A stretch of DNA of 64,000 nt from Desulfosediminicola flagellatus. Lineage in GTDB: Bacteria; Desulfobacterota; Desulfobulbia; Desulfobulbales; Desulfocapsaceae. Positions 10,501-17,859 of this stretch are shown piece by piece. Every line of letters starts with the position of its first letter. The first letter of the stretch is position 1. Made by a program: the position numbers and the translations under genes. Under the pieces are notes generated by a model, which saw only the letters and a program-made list of their open reading frames with translations, had not been told where the DNA came from and made no database searches. Location: the NCBI RefSeq assembly GCF_005116655.2, contig NZ_CP050698.1:3207489-3271488 (forward strand). Direction: 5' to 3'.

Positions 10501-10599
10501 GCTGCGGAATGTCCTGCTAAAGCTATCCAGTTAATGGAATTTGAAGATGACAGGATACTGGCCAAGCTGGATGAACTTTTTGAGAAGGTGGTGGCATAA
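7558..10599 (+). CDS. hdrA: HdrA-type FAD/Fe-S subunit, tandem-duplicated form
   Basis: The 1013-aa protein contains two HdrA-like flavin modules. The first has a dinucleotide motif at residues 17-22 (GGGLGG), C61/C64 in 'TFPTNNCDLC', an inserted ferredoxin-like region near 120-160, and 'QCVGSR...CCMFALKEA'. The second has 'VVGGGVSGM' near residue 600 and its own 'QCVGSR...CCQNAVKNA'. The C-terminus carries two [4Fe-4S] motifs ('CASCLVCVRECP', 'CHGCGACAAECP'). HdrA proteins bifurcate or confurcate electrons at FAD. It overlaps mvhD by one base and probably forms the core of a bifurcating methylene-THF reductase with MvhD, the Sec-Hdr protein and MetVF. Its own key cysteines are Cys, not Sec. 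Confidence 0.9.
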   Translation: MQNTNRLQSSNKVLVIGGGLGGIRTALDLAEAEKDVILVDKAPAIGGLMTQLDRTFPTNNCDLCTLAPNLSESSRQQHIQLLELTTVTDVKGEKGNFTVSLTTAPRYVNLDKCTACGECHKAFPECVTFTPGLDHRAPTCMRYPQATPQAYAVNLDKCNDVQALMKVCPAGAINPDDMGRMQEIKCSSIVYSPGAALFDPSHLDYLAYATQPDVVTSLEYERILSASGPTMGNLVRPSNGEQPKKIAWIQCVGSRGLQKGAGEYCSSACCMFALKEAMVTRERFGDDIETTIFYMDMRTFGKNYELYFERARDEFGVRFIHSRPHSIVQPEGEEKLLLSYTNDGSTKQNDEAFDMVVLSTGFKVAEDVKELSAKMGLELHTDSFPKTDNFNPQATSVPGIYVSGTFESPKDIPETMVQASAAACLAARDVETVKADENDESAFPAERDISDEEPKVGVFICDCGENIGNTVNVDTLVEKASSLKHVAVVKAAGHGCSRESMAMIKETIETEGLNRVVIGGCSPRSHQEKFQDLIRSAGLNKYLIEIANIREQATWVHTGEPEKATTKANELIQMAVGSVVKAQSLADYSLPINKDVLVVGGGVSGMTAALELADQGSKVYLAEKTTELGGVAKSLKKTLEGGDVQQYLSGLVEETTAHENIEVITGALLVDHAGMPGMFKTGMQVGRQLFYRQIEHGITIIATGAKPNRPSEYLLDECDQVATQLEIHKIIHEQPEKVKGWDNVVMIQCVGSRTEGNPNCSRICCQNAVKNALSILEINPEARVFVLYRDMRTYGRQEEYYRKAREKGVIFVRYDLDSKPQVEAVDGKVDVSYTDQILGMQVTVSADFLCLSTGLIADQDSNEELAMTFKLPRTEDGYFLEDHVKLRPVDLPLPGFFVAGTAHSPKSIRESVSQARAAASRAQTMLAKDTINLGARIARVDSKKCASCLVCVRECPYDIPFINADGYSEIDPALCHGCGACAAECPAKAIQLMEFEDDRILAKLDELFEKVVA

Positions 10600-11039
10600 T
10601 GGAAAATTTCGAACCGGTAATTGTGGCATTCTGCTGCCACTACTGTGCGTATACTGCGGCCGATATGGCAGGGACTCAGCGCCTTGCCTATCCATCCAAT
10701 GTGAAAATTATTCGTGTCCCCTGCTCCTGTAAAGTTGACGCATTACATCTGGTCAAAGCGTTTGAAAAGGGTGCAGACGGTGTCTATGTCGCCGGTTGTC
10801 TTAAAGGTGATTGCCACTTTAAAAGCGGTAACGACAAAGCTGCGAATAGGGTGAAATACGTAAAACAGTACCTAGAAGAGATTGGTATTGAAAGCGAAAG
10901 GCTGGAGATGTTTCGCATGTCCGCAGGTATGGGATACCAATTCGCCCAGACCGCAAAGGACATGACTGAAAAAATCCGTGAGCTCGGTCCAAGCCCGATC
11001 AATATTGCCATTGCCCAGTTGAACGGGCAGGCAGCGTGA
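10599..11039 (+). CDS. mvhD: MvhD / FrhD-like [2Fe-2S] electron-transfer subunit
   Basis: A 146-aa protein with the MvhD signature: N-terminal 'FCCHYCAY', 'CSCKVDALH', and 'GCLKGDCHFKSGN', the Cys set that holds a [2Fe-2S] cluster between hydrogenase (or another donor) and HdrA. It starts at the stop codon of HdrA (TAATG overlap), so it is translationally coupled. No hydrogenase large subunit lies in the window, so in this operon MvhD most likely joins HdrA to MetVF or a soluble donor, as proposed for the acetogen MetVF-HdrABC-MvhD complex. Some homologues carry Sec here; this one does not. Confidence 0.9.
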   Translation: MENFEPVIVAFCCHYCAYTAADMAGTQRLAYPSNVKIIRVPCSCKVDALHLVKAFEKGADGVYVAGCLKGDCHFKSGNDKAANRVKYVKQYLEEIGIESERLEMFRMSAGMGYQFAQTAKDMTEKIRELGPSPINIAIAQLNGQAA

Positions 11040-11073
11040 TTGCAGGTAAATATAAGAAGGAGAGTGAATTACA

Positions 11074-11742
11074 ATGATCACCGCTGAACGTAAACCTCTA
11101 GAAGAACTCATAGACTACATCTCGCCTTACAATAAGATTCTTCTTATTGGCTGTAACGAGTGTGTCACTGTTTGTGCTGCCGGTGGACGTAAGGAAGTCG
11201 GGCTGCTCGCATCCGGGTTACAGATGGCCATGTTAAAAAAGGGTAAAAGCGTTGAAATTCGAGAGCATACTCTTGAGAGACAATGTGACCCTGAATATGT
11301 AGAAGAACTGGTAAGCATGATAGATGGTGCTGATGCCGTCATGTCAATGGCCTGTGGCTGTGGTGTTCAATCCATCGCTGCTCGTTATAAAGACAAGCCT
11401 GTTTTTCCTGCTGTTAACACCAAGTTCATGGGTGCCTCTGAAAGTCAGGGTGTCTGGGCCGAACGATGCCAGGGTTGCGGTAACTGCCTTCTGGGTCAGA
11501 CCGGTGGCGTATGTCCGATCGCCAGATGTGCCAAGCGATTAATGAACGGCCCTTGCGGCGGATCCACCAAGGGCAGTTGCGAGATCGATGAAAATGTCGA
11601 TTGTGCATGGCAGCTTATCTGGGATCGTCTTAAGGCGCTTGGCCAGACCGAGAACTACGTAGAGATTGCTGCTGCCAAAGATTGGCGTACAGGCAATGGC
11701 AATGGACCCCGTAAGATCATCAGAGAGGACTTGGCAGAATGA
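11074..11742 (+). CDS. metV: MetV, zinc/Fe-S partner of methylene-THF reductase
   Basis: A 222-aa protein of the MetV / MTHFR C-terminal-domain family: 'IGCNECVTVCAAGG' near the N-terminus, 'MACGCGVQ' in the middle, and a Cys-rich C-terminal half ('CQGCGNC', 'CPIARCAKRLMNGPCGG'). In acetogens MetV binds MetF and supplies the Fe-S entry for electrons to its FAD. AAGGAG precedes the ATG, and the gene overlaps metF by 4 bp (ATGA), so a tight MetVF stoichiometry is expected. Confidence 0.9.
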   Translation: MITAERKPLEELIDYISPYNKILLIGCNECVTVCAAGGRKEVGLLASGLQMAMLKKGKSVEIREHTLERQCDPEYVEELVSMIDGADAVMSMACGCGVQSIAARYKDKPVFPAVNTKFMGASESQGVWAERCQGCGNCLLGQTGGVCPIARCAKRLMNGPCGGSTKGSCEIDENVDCAWQLIWDRLKALGQTENYVEIAAAKDWRTGNGNGPRKIIREDLAE

Positions 11743-12665
11743 AAACAGAAAGTAAATTAGAAAAAATACTGGCCGCAGGTCATCTTGCAGTAACCGGCGA
11801 GTGTGGTCCTCCACGTGGTGCCAATGGCGACAAGGTTCGGGAAAAATCCAAATACCTTGAAGGTGTAGTAGACGCCGTAAACATTACAGACAACCAGACC
11901 GCAATGGTACGTATGTCAAGCTTTGCAGCTTCTGTCATATGTAAACAGGAAGGGTTGAATCCACTGTTGCAAATGGTGACCCGTGATCGTAACAGACTCG
12001 CTATGCAAGCTGATATTCTTGGTGCCTATTCTTTGGGTATCGACACCATGCTCTGCCTGTCTGGTGATCACACCAAATTCGGTGACCATCCAATGGCCGC
12101 AAACGTCCATGATATCGACTCTATCCAGCTTATCCAGATGGTTAAGCAGATGCGGGATGAGGGAACATTTCAAGGTGGCGCGGAAATTAAAGCAGGCGCT
12201 CCCAAGATGTTTATCGGTGCAGCTGCAAATCCTTTCGCCGATCCGTTTGAACTTCGCGTGATGCGTCTTGCCAAGAAGATCAACGCCGGTGCTGACTTTA
12301 TTCAGACTCAGTGTATCTTTAACGTACCCAAGTTTGAACAATGGATGGAAGGTGTTTGTAAGATGGGTCTCCATAAAAAGACCTATATCATGGCGGGTGT
12401 CACTCCAATGAAATCGGTTGGTGCAGCACGCTTCATGCAGAAAAGAGTACCAGGAATGGATGTCCCACAAGAGATAGTCGACCGCATGGCTTCAGTGCCA
12501 AAAGAAGAGCAAGCTGAAGAAGGCGTAAAGATCTGTGTCGAGACTATCGAGAGGCTCAAAAAAGTGGAAGGTGTTTCAGGTTTCCACATCATGGCCATCG
12601 AGTGGGAAGAAAAAGTTGAAGAAATTTGCGAAAGAGCGGGACTTCTTCCCAGACCTCAGGTATAA
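11739..12665 (+). CDS. metF: Methylenetetrahydrofolate reductase
   Basis: A 308-aa MTHFR with the family core ('VTGECGPPRGANGD', 'TRDRNRLAMQADILGAYSLGID', 'LSGDH', 'ADFIQTQCIFN'). It catalyses reversible reduction of methylene-THF to methyl-THF in the methyl branch of the Wood-Ljungdahl pathway. Its start overlaps the metV stop. The MetV-MetF pair with HdrA and MvhD upstream matches the acetogen-type enzyme that does not use NAD(P)H directly in a simple way. It is the last structural gene before the signalling genes. Confidence 0.92.
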   Translation: MKTESKLEKILAAGHLAVTGECGPPRGANGDKVREKSKYLEGVVDAVNITDNQTAMVRMSSFAASVICKQEGLNPLLQMVTRDRNRLAMQADILGAYSLGIDTMLCLSGDHTKFGDHPMAANVHDIDSIQLIQMVKQMRDEGTFQGGAEIKAGAPKMFIGAAANPFADPFELRVMRLAKKINAGADFIQTQCIFNVPKFEQWMEGVCKMGLHKKTYIMAGVTPMKSVGAARFMQKRVPGMDVPQEIVDRMASVPKEEQAEEGVKICVETIERLKKVEGVSGFHIMAIEWEEKVEEICERAGLLPRPQV

Positions 12666-12714
12666 AAAGTGTTAGAAAAAATTCAATCCAACCTTGTCTA
12701 AGGAGGGAGTACAC

Positions 12715-13098
12715 GTGAGCGATAAGCAACTGATTTTGGTCGTAGACGATGATACAGATCTCGTGGAAATGGTCTCCATGAAGCTGGAAAACGAGAATTT
12801 CAGGGTAGCAAAAGCGTATGACGGTCTCGAGGCAATGGACAGAATTAATGAAGAGCGGCCTGCTCTCATTATCCTTGACGTTATGATGCCTCGAAAAGAT
12901 GGCTACACTCTCTGTGACGAATTGAAAAATTCGGACAACTACAAGGATATTAACATTATCCTGCTGACCGCTGTTACAGAAGCGATCGGCACAACCAACT
13001 ACACCCATATGGGTGGCAAAACGACCTTGGCCGATGACTTTATTGCAAAGCCTATCGATCTTGACAAGCTCGTTGAAATTGTTAAAGACAACCTGTAA
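12715..13098 (+). CDS. Single-domain response regulator (CheY-like)
   Basis: A receiver domain of 127 aa with the acidic pocket D11-D13, phospho-acceptor D55 in 'IILDVMMP', the switch Thr in 'ILLTAV' and the Lys in 'FIAKPID'. There is no DNA-binding or enzymatic output. GTG 12715 is chosen because AAGGAGG lies just upstream; a TTG seven codons earlier would put that Shine-Dalgarno inside the gene. It directly follows metF and precedes ACT-like and kinase genes, so the kinase at 14280 is its probable partner. Confidence 0.88.
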   Translation: MSDKQLILVVDDDTDLVEMVSMKLENENFRVAKAYDGLEAMDRINEERPALIILDVMMPRKDGYTLCDELKNSDNYKDINIILLTAVTEAIGTTNYTHMGGKTTLADDFIAKPIDLDKLVEIVKDNL

Positions 13099-13105
13099 GA
13101 TCCCC

Positions 13106-13136
13106 GGCCGGCCTCTTTCTATTTGAGAGGCCGGCC
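13106..13136 (+). terminator. GC-rich hairpin after the response regulator
   Basis: GGCCGGCCTCT (13106-13116) pairs perfectly with AGAGGCCGGCC (13126-13136). No T tract follows, so it may only attenuate or protect the upstream mRNA. Confidence 0.6.
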
Positions 13137-13160
13137 ACTCTGCTTGCTACCTGGAGACAC

Positions 13161-13694
13161 ATGGATAGTCCCTCAGGGATACATCCCGAAAGAATTAGAG
13201 TCGGCGGGATTAAGATCAGTCCAGAGCTAGCTCAGTATATTTATACCCGCCCATCCAACAATCGGTGTGGACTCCAATCCGCTCTGGAAAAAATTGCATC
13301 ACTCAACATCAACATTTCCTACCTGACACTCTCATCTGCTACAGATTCAATCAGCACCAGTTTTTGTGTTGCTGCAGATAATCTCAGCACGGTGCAGGGA
13401 ATACTTCATAGTACCAGTGACATTTCTGACCAGGTTGAAATCATTCCATCTGTAGGTAGTCTCACACTTTTTCCCCACAGAAACAGTATGTTCATGCTTG
13501 GTAGAGTGCTTAAACTTTTTGGTAATCATAATCTCAAAATTTATGGAATCTGCACATCTATTTCTGCCCTCACGCTCATCACAGATTTTTCGCAACTCAA
13601 TCAAGCCATAACTGCACTCGAAGAAATAGTGGAATTGCCTGAAAATCACTCGCCATTTCGCCAGGAATTTCAGATCCGCCAGATTGGTCAATAA
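13161..13694 (+). CDS. Tandem ACT-domain-like protein
   Basis: The 177-aa protein has two ACT-like halves. The first has the ligand-binding-type helix and strands 'GLQSALEKIASLNINISYLTLSS'; the second has 'HNLKIYGICTSISALTLIT', a pattern like the regulatory ACT pair of aspartate kinases. No catalytic domain is attached. ACT domains bind amino acids or other small ligands, so this is a likely free-standing sensor. GGAG precedes ATG 13161. With the neighbouring ACT-like gene, receiver and kinase it forms a signalling group behind the metVF operon. The ligand is unknown. Confidence 0.6.
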   Translation: MDSPSGIHPERIRVGGIKISPELAQYIYTRPSNNRCGLQSALEKIASLNINISYLTLSSATDSISTSFCVAADNLSTVQGILHSTSDISDQVEIIPSVGSLTLFPHRNSMFMLGRVLKLFGNHNLKIYGICTSISALTLITDFSQLNQAITALEEIVELPENHSPFRQEFQIRQIGQ

Positions 13695-13720
13695 ATCTCA
13701 ATATCAGACAGGAGCTAAAG

Positions 13721-14239
13721 TTGGAGACAATCGCTGTTTATTGGGAACCGGTCATTAGGGTTTATGGCATTGAGACACGAGTAGATGTTGCATTTATAGA
13801 ACTGAATTTCCCTCTTGATGAGCTGGATTTCCACGGTAGCAATATCGAAAAGCTAGCAGGAACCTGCAACGATTTCATTATGGTGCTCCTCCAATATGTT
13901 GACCAGAAATCCGCTAAGATCTGCATTGCTTTAAAAGTCCAATATGCCAAGACGCTATATCACCATCTTGATCGATTAGCGGAAAAAGGATACAAGGTAA
14001 CTGTCCACTTAAAAGAACATGTAGATATGGTCTTCTTTCATGGCCCTCATTTTCAGGACAGGTATGGAATTGCCGAAACGGCTTTCAGGGTTCTGGATCT
14101 TGAAACTGTTTCTCTTCTGGCAGTTGGTTGTACTGGAACCAGCGTCTATCTCGTGGTCAATAACGGTGAGGCAGACTTGGCAAGACATATGCTTTCCAAA
14201 GGTTTTATCATTCCAGATCACATGCAGAATAAACATTAA
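13721..14239 (+). CDS. Second ACT-like regulatory protein
   Basis: The 172-aa protein starts with TTG (GGAG 6 nt upstream). Its C-terminal half, 'YGIAETAFRVLDLETVSLLAVGCTGTSVYLVV', resembles an ACT domain; the N-terminal half has a similar alternation but no recognisable motif. It follows the first ACT-like gene after 26 bp and is probably cotranscribed. It could form a hetero-oligomer with it. No enzymatic residues are evident, so function is inferred from fold and neighbours only. Confidence 0.5.
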   Translation: METIAVYWEPVIRVYGIETRVDVAFIELNFPLDELDFHGSNIEKLAGTCNDFIMVLLQYVDQKSAKICIALKVQYAKTLYHHLDRLAEKGYKVTVHLKEHVDMVFFHGPHFQDRYGIAETAFRVLDLETVSLLAVGCTGTSVYLVVNNGEADLARHMLSKGFIIPDHMQNKH

Positions 14240-14279
14240 CAGGTCTTCAATGCAAAGCTGAATACCATGGCTACCCCGT

Positions 14280-15800
14280 ATGGAACAGATCCTTAACGAA
14301 CTTGATTGGCGAATTCGAATTTTTGAATCCCTTTCCTACCCCACCCGGATTCTTAACGCGAATCGTGAAGTAATAGCCGCCAACCAGGTCTTTTACGATA
14401 GATTTCAAATAACAAAAGAGGATCTCCTTGGCAGAACCTGCCACGACGACAGCCTGCCTTACGCTTCTATCTCACACTTCCCATGTTCATCCGACAAATG
14501 CCCGCACCTCGCTGCACACGAAAGCTGTAAATCTCAATCAATTGAGGTACAAACCTGGGACAAAAATGGTAACACGATATGGGAAGAGCGAGTCTTTTCA
14601 CCGATTTTAGACGATAAGGGCAAAGTAAAATATATAGTTGAAAGCATACGTGACATTACGCGTATAAAGCATCTTGAGAAAAGATACAGCGAGATGCGCG
14701 AGCTTATTGATAAAGTCGTGCAAAGTTCTGTCAGCGCTATAATGGCCGCAGACAGGGAGGGTAACATCATCCTCATGAATGAAGCTGCCGAAAAGCTCTT
14801 TGGCTACTCAGTTCTTGATGCAAACGAAATTAATATAGAAAATTTTTATCCATCAGGTGTTGCACGCGAGATAATGCGCAAGCTTCGTGATGAAGAGATT
14901 GGCGGCAAAGGGAAATTACCCATCACCAATGTGGACATTGTTAAGCAAGACGGAGAAAAAATTCCTGTAGAGATGACTGCCGCAATCATCTATGAAGGAG
15001 AGAATGAAGCTGCAACTGCAGCTATATTCAACGACCTAAGAGAAAAACAGGCTGTTGCAAAAAAGCTGGAAAATGCAGAAGTACAATTATTACAGTCGGA
15101 AAAACTCGCTTCCATAGGTCGGCTTGCGGCCGGTGTTGCCCATGAAATCAATAATCCACTTACCTCTATTCTCATGTACGGCAACATGATGTATGAAGAG
15201 CTGGATGCAGATCATCCGCTCATTCAACATCTTCGATATATTCTTGAGGATGCTGAAAGGTGTACAGGTATTGTCAAAAACCTGCTGGCATATTCAAGAC
15301 AGGCGAGTCCATCAAGGGCCGTATTTTACTTAAACAATATGGTCAATGAGAGTTTAGGGCTTATAAGGGATCAGAAACTCTTCATGAATGTTCAGGTCGT
15401 TAAAAATTTCGACGACCATCAAATACTCGTTAATGCGGACAAAAATCAATTATGCCAGGTTGTGATCAATCTACTGATCAACGCCTTTGATGCAATGGAA
15501 GGTAGCGGCACTCTTACCCTGACAACCTATCGCAACGACTCACACCGCGCATTTATTGAAGTAAGTGATACTGGTTGTGGAATATCCGATGAGGATGCCT
15601 CCAAAATATTTGAACCATTTTTTACAACAAAGGAACTGGGGAAAGGTACAGGACTCGGATTGAGTATGGCTTACGGTATAATGCAGGAAAATGATGGAGG
15701 AATTTCCATAAAATCTACAGGGCCGGAAGGAACAACAATCGTGCTTGAACTCCCCGAAGAACCGGTGACCGATGAATTCACTTTTGTATCTATCGGCTGA
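14280..15800 (+). CDS. PAS-domain sensor histidine kinase
   Basis: The 506-aa protein has two PAS regions (about residues 12-120, with several Cys and His, and 140-255), then a HisKA domain with phospho-acceptor H288 in 'GVAHEINNP', and an HATPase_c domain with N box 'NLLINAFDAM', G1 'DTGCGIS' and G2 'GKGTGLGLS'. There is no transmembrane segment, so it senses a cytosolic signal. The Cys/His cluster in the first PAS ('CHDDSLPYASISHFPCSSDKCPH') could bind metal or sense redox state. Likely partner: the CheY-like receiver at 12715. Confidence 0.88.
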   Translation: MEQILNELDWRIRIFESLSYPTRILNANREVIAANQVFYDRFQITKEDLLGRTCHDDSLPYASISHFPCSSDKCPHLAAHESCKSQSIEVQTWDKNGNTIWEERVFSPILDDKGKVKYIVESIRDITRIKHLEKRYSEMRELIDKVVQSSVSAIMAADREGNIILMNEAAEKLFGYSVLDANEINIENFYPSGVAREIMRKLRDEEIGGKGKLPITNVDIVKQDGEKIPVEMTAAIIYEGENEAATAAIFNDLREKQAVAKKLENAEVQLLQSEKLASIGRLAAGVAHEINNPLTSILMYGNMMYEELDADHPLIQHLRYILEDAERCTGIVKNLLAYSRQASPSRAVFYLNNMVNESLGLIRDQKLFMNVQVVKNFDDHQILVNADKNQLCQVVINLLINAFDAMEGSGTLTLTTYRNDSHRAFIEVSDTGCGISDEDASKIFEPFFTTKELGKGTGLGLSMAYGIMQENDGGISIKSTGPEGTTIVLELPEEPVTDEFTFVSIG

Positions 15801-16134
15801 TACTGTTGTATTTGCGTTCTTTTGAAAATTCACCTGTACAATCTAGTGCTGTTTTCTATATCAATTTTATTGCCATTTATTATAAGAATTGTGGAATAAA
15901 AGCACGATACCAGTTATAAGATATAGAGAAAATAACCTGCCTCAATCTTTATGTGCATCCTGATGTGCATACCCTTTACAAAGGAATGGCACCCCGTGTC
16001 TCGGCCATAAGGAGGGAACCCGCCACACATTCACATTACACTTTAATAATACATGATATTCATGTGCATATAGAGTTCTGTGAATTGCTAGTCCGATAAA
16101 TCCATTAACATTACAGAGGGAAGAGAGACTTATT
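15801..16134. promoter_or_regulatory. Upstream region of the membrane Hdr operon with three ATGTGCAT repeats
   Basis: 334 bp separate the kinase gene from the membrane Hdr gene. ATGTGCAT occurs at 15951-15958, 15963-15970 and 16062-16069, the first two 12 bp apart. These could be regulator half-sites; no known consensus matches. A short stem (ATGGC/GCCAT, about 15986-16008) lies between them. Confidence 0.35.
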
Positions 16135-17859
16135 ATGAATTTCAACACACTTCTGGCATTGTCTGTTCTTATCTGTCTGGTTGGTTTGGCGTTACGGTTG
16201 TACGCATGGTTTACTCAGGGAATCCATCCCCCCTCTCCCACGATCCCTCTAGGCGACAGAATACGTAGCGGACTTCAAAGTATTTCCCATACGCTCTTTG
16301 GCGGAAAGGCTGTAACTCTCATTAAATCGTTCTTTGTCGACCTCATCTTCCAAAAGAGAATCATTCAAAAATCTGGCTTGCGCTGGACGGCACATACCCT
16401 CATATTTTTTGGTTTTATCTTTCTTCTACTGATGCACGCTATGGAAGCCGTGGTTAGTGAGAATATCTTTTCGAACTACTACTCCACGCTCAACCCATAT
16501 CTCTTTTTACGAAATGTTTTTGGCCTGATGGTGCTCATCGGTGTCGGTCTTGCAGTATATCGACGGATTACTCTGGCAAATAAACGATTAAAAACCTATC
16601 CCAGCGATTGGGCAGCACTCATTCTGGTTGGTGGTATAATCCTCTCAGGAATGCTGCTGGAAGGTTCGCGTATTTCATCATACACCGTCTTTAGCGGAAT
16701 GGTAGACGAGTATGGAGCATTTGATGATAAGGAAGTCCTTGATCTTGAAGCTTTCTGGGTTGCAGAAAATGGCCTTGCTGCGACCAATGTCGTTAAACCA
16801 ATCTCAGCAGAACAAATTGAACTGGGACGCGAAGCAAATGAATCCAGTTGTATAGAATGTCATGCTGGAAACAGCTCAGCATTTGCAAGTTTTACGCTCA
16901 AAGGATTAACCAGGCCTTTTGCCTGGATACTTGGTGACAATGCAGCAGTTAACCTGTTTAGTTTTCTGCATATCCTTTTCTGCCTTGTTTTCCTTGCCTG
17001 GCTGCCATTCTCAAAGATGTTCCATATAATTGCAGCACCGATCAGTTTGTTGATTAACTCCATCATGGGCAAAGAGAATGCCACTGACACTGCCAATGTG
17101 CTTAATCGGCAAATGGTCGGTTTATCAGCCTGTACCCACTGCGGTTCATGTTCAGTTGAATGCTCTTCCAGTATGTTTTTTGAGTCATTCAAAAACGACT
17201 TCATCCTGCCTTCTGAAAAGGTACAGTACCTAAAAAACATTGCTGCTGGTAAAGAAATTGACGCCGCCACTCGAAAACAACTCCAGGAGGGACTATACGT
17301 CTGCACCAGTTGTGACAGATGCTCGGATATATGCCCATCTGGTATAAATTTACGTGATATCTTTGTCAGTGCTCGTTACGCATTACTTGAACATGGTGTT
17401 CCTGAGAAAACGCTCTTCAGCCATTTTTCATTTCCACTTGCTCTGGCGCAGCGTTTCTCCGGTGATCACCTAAAAGCGCTTAAAGCAGTTGAAGAGCTCT
17501 TCAGAAAGACTTTCCAGAAGATATCCGATCTCTCCCTGCCACTGTCACTCACACGTACCAGCGGAATGATGAACGAAAGCTATAAGAGTTGCTATTCGTG
17601 TCAGCGCTGTACAAATGTCTGTCCTGTTGTCCGCAGTTATGAAAATCCGGTCGAGGCTCTGGACATGTTACCTCATCAGCTGATATTCAGTCTTGGTATA
17701 GGCAACAGGGAAGTCGCCATGGGCTCAAAAATGATCTGGAGTTGCTCAACCTGTTATCTATGCCAGGAGCATTGCCCTAATCAGGTAGAGCTGACAGACA
17801 TTTTCTATAACCTGAAAAATGCTGCATTGAATAAAATCGATTCAGGAGAGAATTCATGA
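16135..17859 (+). CDS. Membrane-bound Hdr-like Fe-S protein with cytochrome b-like and haem c segments
   Basis: The 574-aa protein begins with four to five hydrophobic helices (about residues 6-26, 76-100, 124-145, 160-180, 275-300), a cytochrome b/NarI/HdrE-like anchor. A haem c motif C239-x2-C242-H243 lies in the loop before the last helix. The C-terminal half carries four Cys sets ('CTHCGSCSVEC', 'CTSCDRCSDIC', 'CYSCQRCTNVC', 'CSTCYLCQEHC'), as in HdrC/HmcF/DsrK-type proteins. It overlaps the HdrB-like gene by 4 bp. Together they could move electrons between menaquinone and a cytoplasmic thiol/disulfide or ferredoxin couple. Whether the haem is attached depends on the loop facing the periplasm, which I infer only loosely. 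Confidence 0.75.
   Translation: MNFNTLLALSVLICLVGLALRLYAWFTQGIHPPSPTIPLGDRIRSGLQSISHTLFGGKAVTLIKSFFVDLIFQKRIIQKSGLRWTAHTLIFFGFIFLLLMHAMEAVVSENIFSNYYSTLNPYLFLRNVFGLMVLIGVGLAVYRRITLANKRLKTYPSDWAALILVGGIILSGMLLEGSRISSYTVFSGMVDEYGAFDDKEVLDLEAFWVAENGLAATNVVKPISAEQIELGREANESSCIECHAGNSSAFASFTLKGLTRPFAWILGDNAAVNLFSFLHILFCLVFLAWLPFSKMFHIIAAPISLLINSIMGKENATDTANVLNRQMVGLSACTHCGSCSVECSSSMFFESFKNDFILPSEKVQYLKNIAAGKEIDAATRKQLQEGLYVCTSCDRCSDICPSGINLRDIFVSARYALLEHGVPEKTLFSHFSFPLALAQRFSGDHLKALKAVEELFRKTFQKISDLSLPLSLTRTSGMMNESYKSCYSCQRCTNVCPVVRSYENPVEALDMLPHQLIFSLGIGNREVAMGSKMIWSCSTCYLCQEHCPNQVELTDIFYNLKNAALNKIDSGENS

Noticed and set aside
7558..10599. A second selenocysteine site in HdrA
   Set aside because: The sites where some HdrA homologues carry Sec are ordinary Cys codons here, and the frame has no internal TGA.
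15961..16030. A possible riboswitch before the membrane Hdr operon
   Set aside because: Only a 5-bp stem could be drawn, and no conserved core of a known riboswitch class was found.
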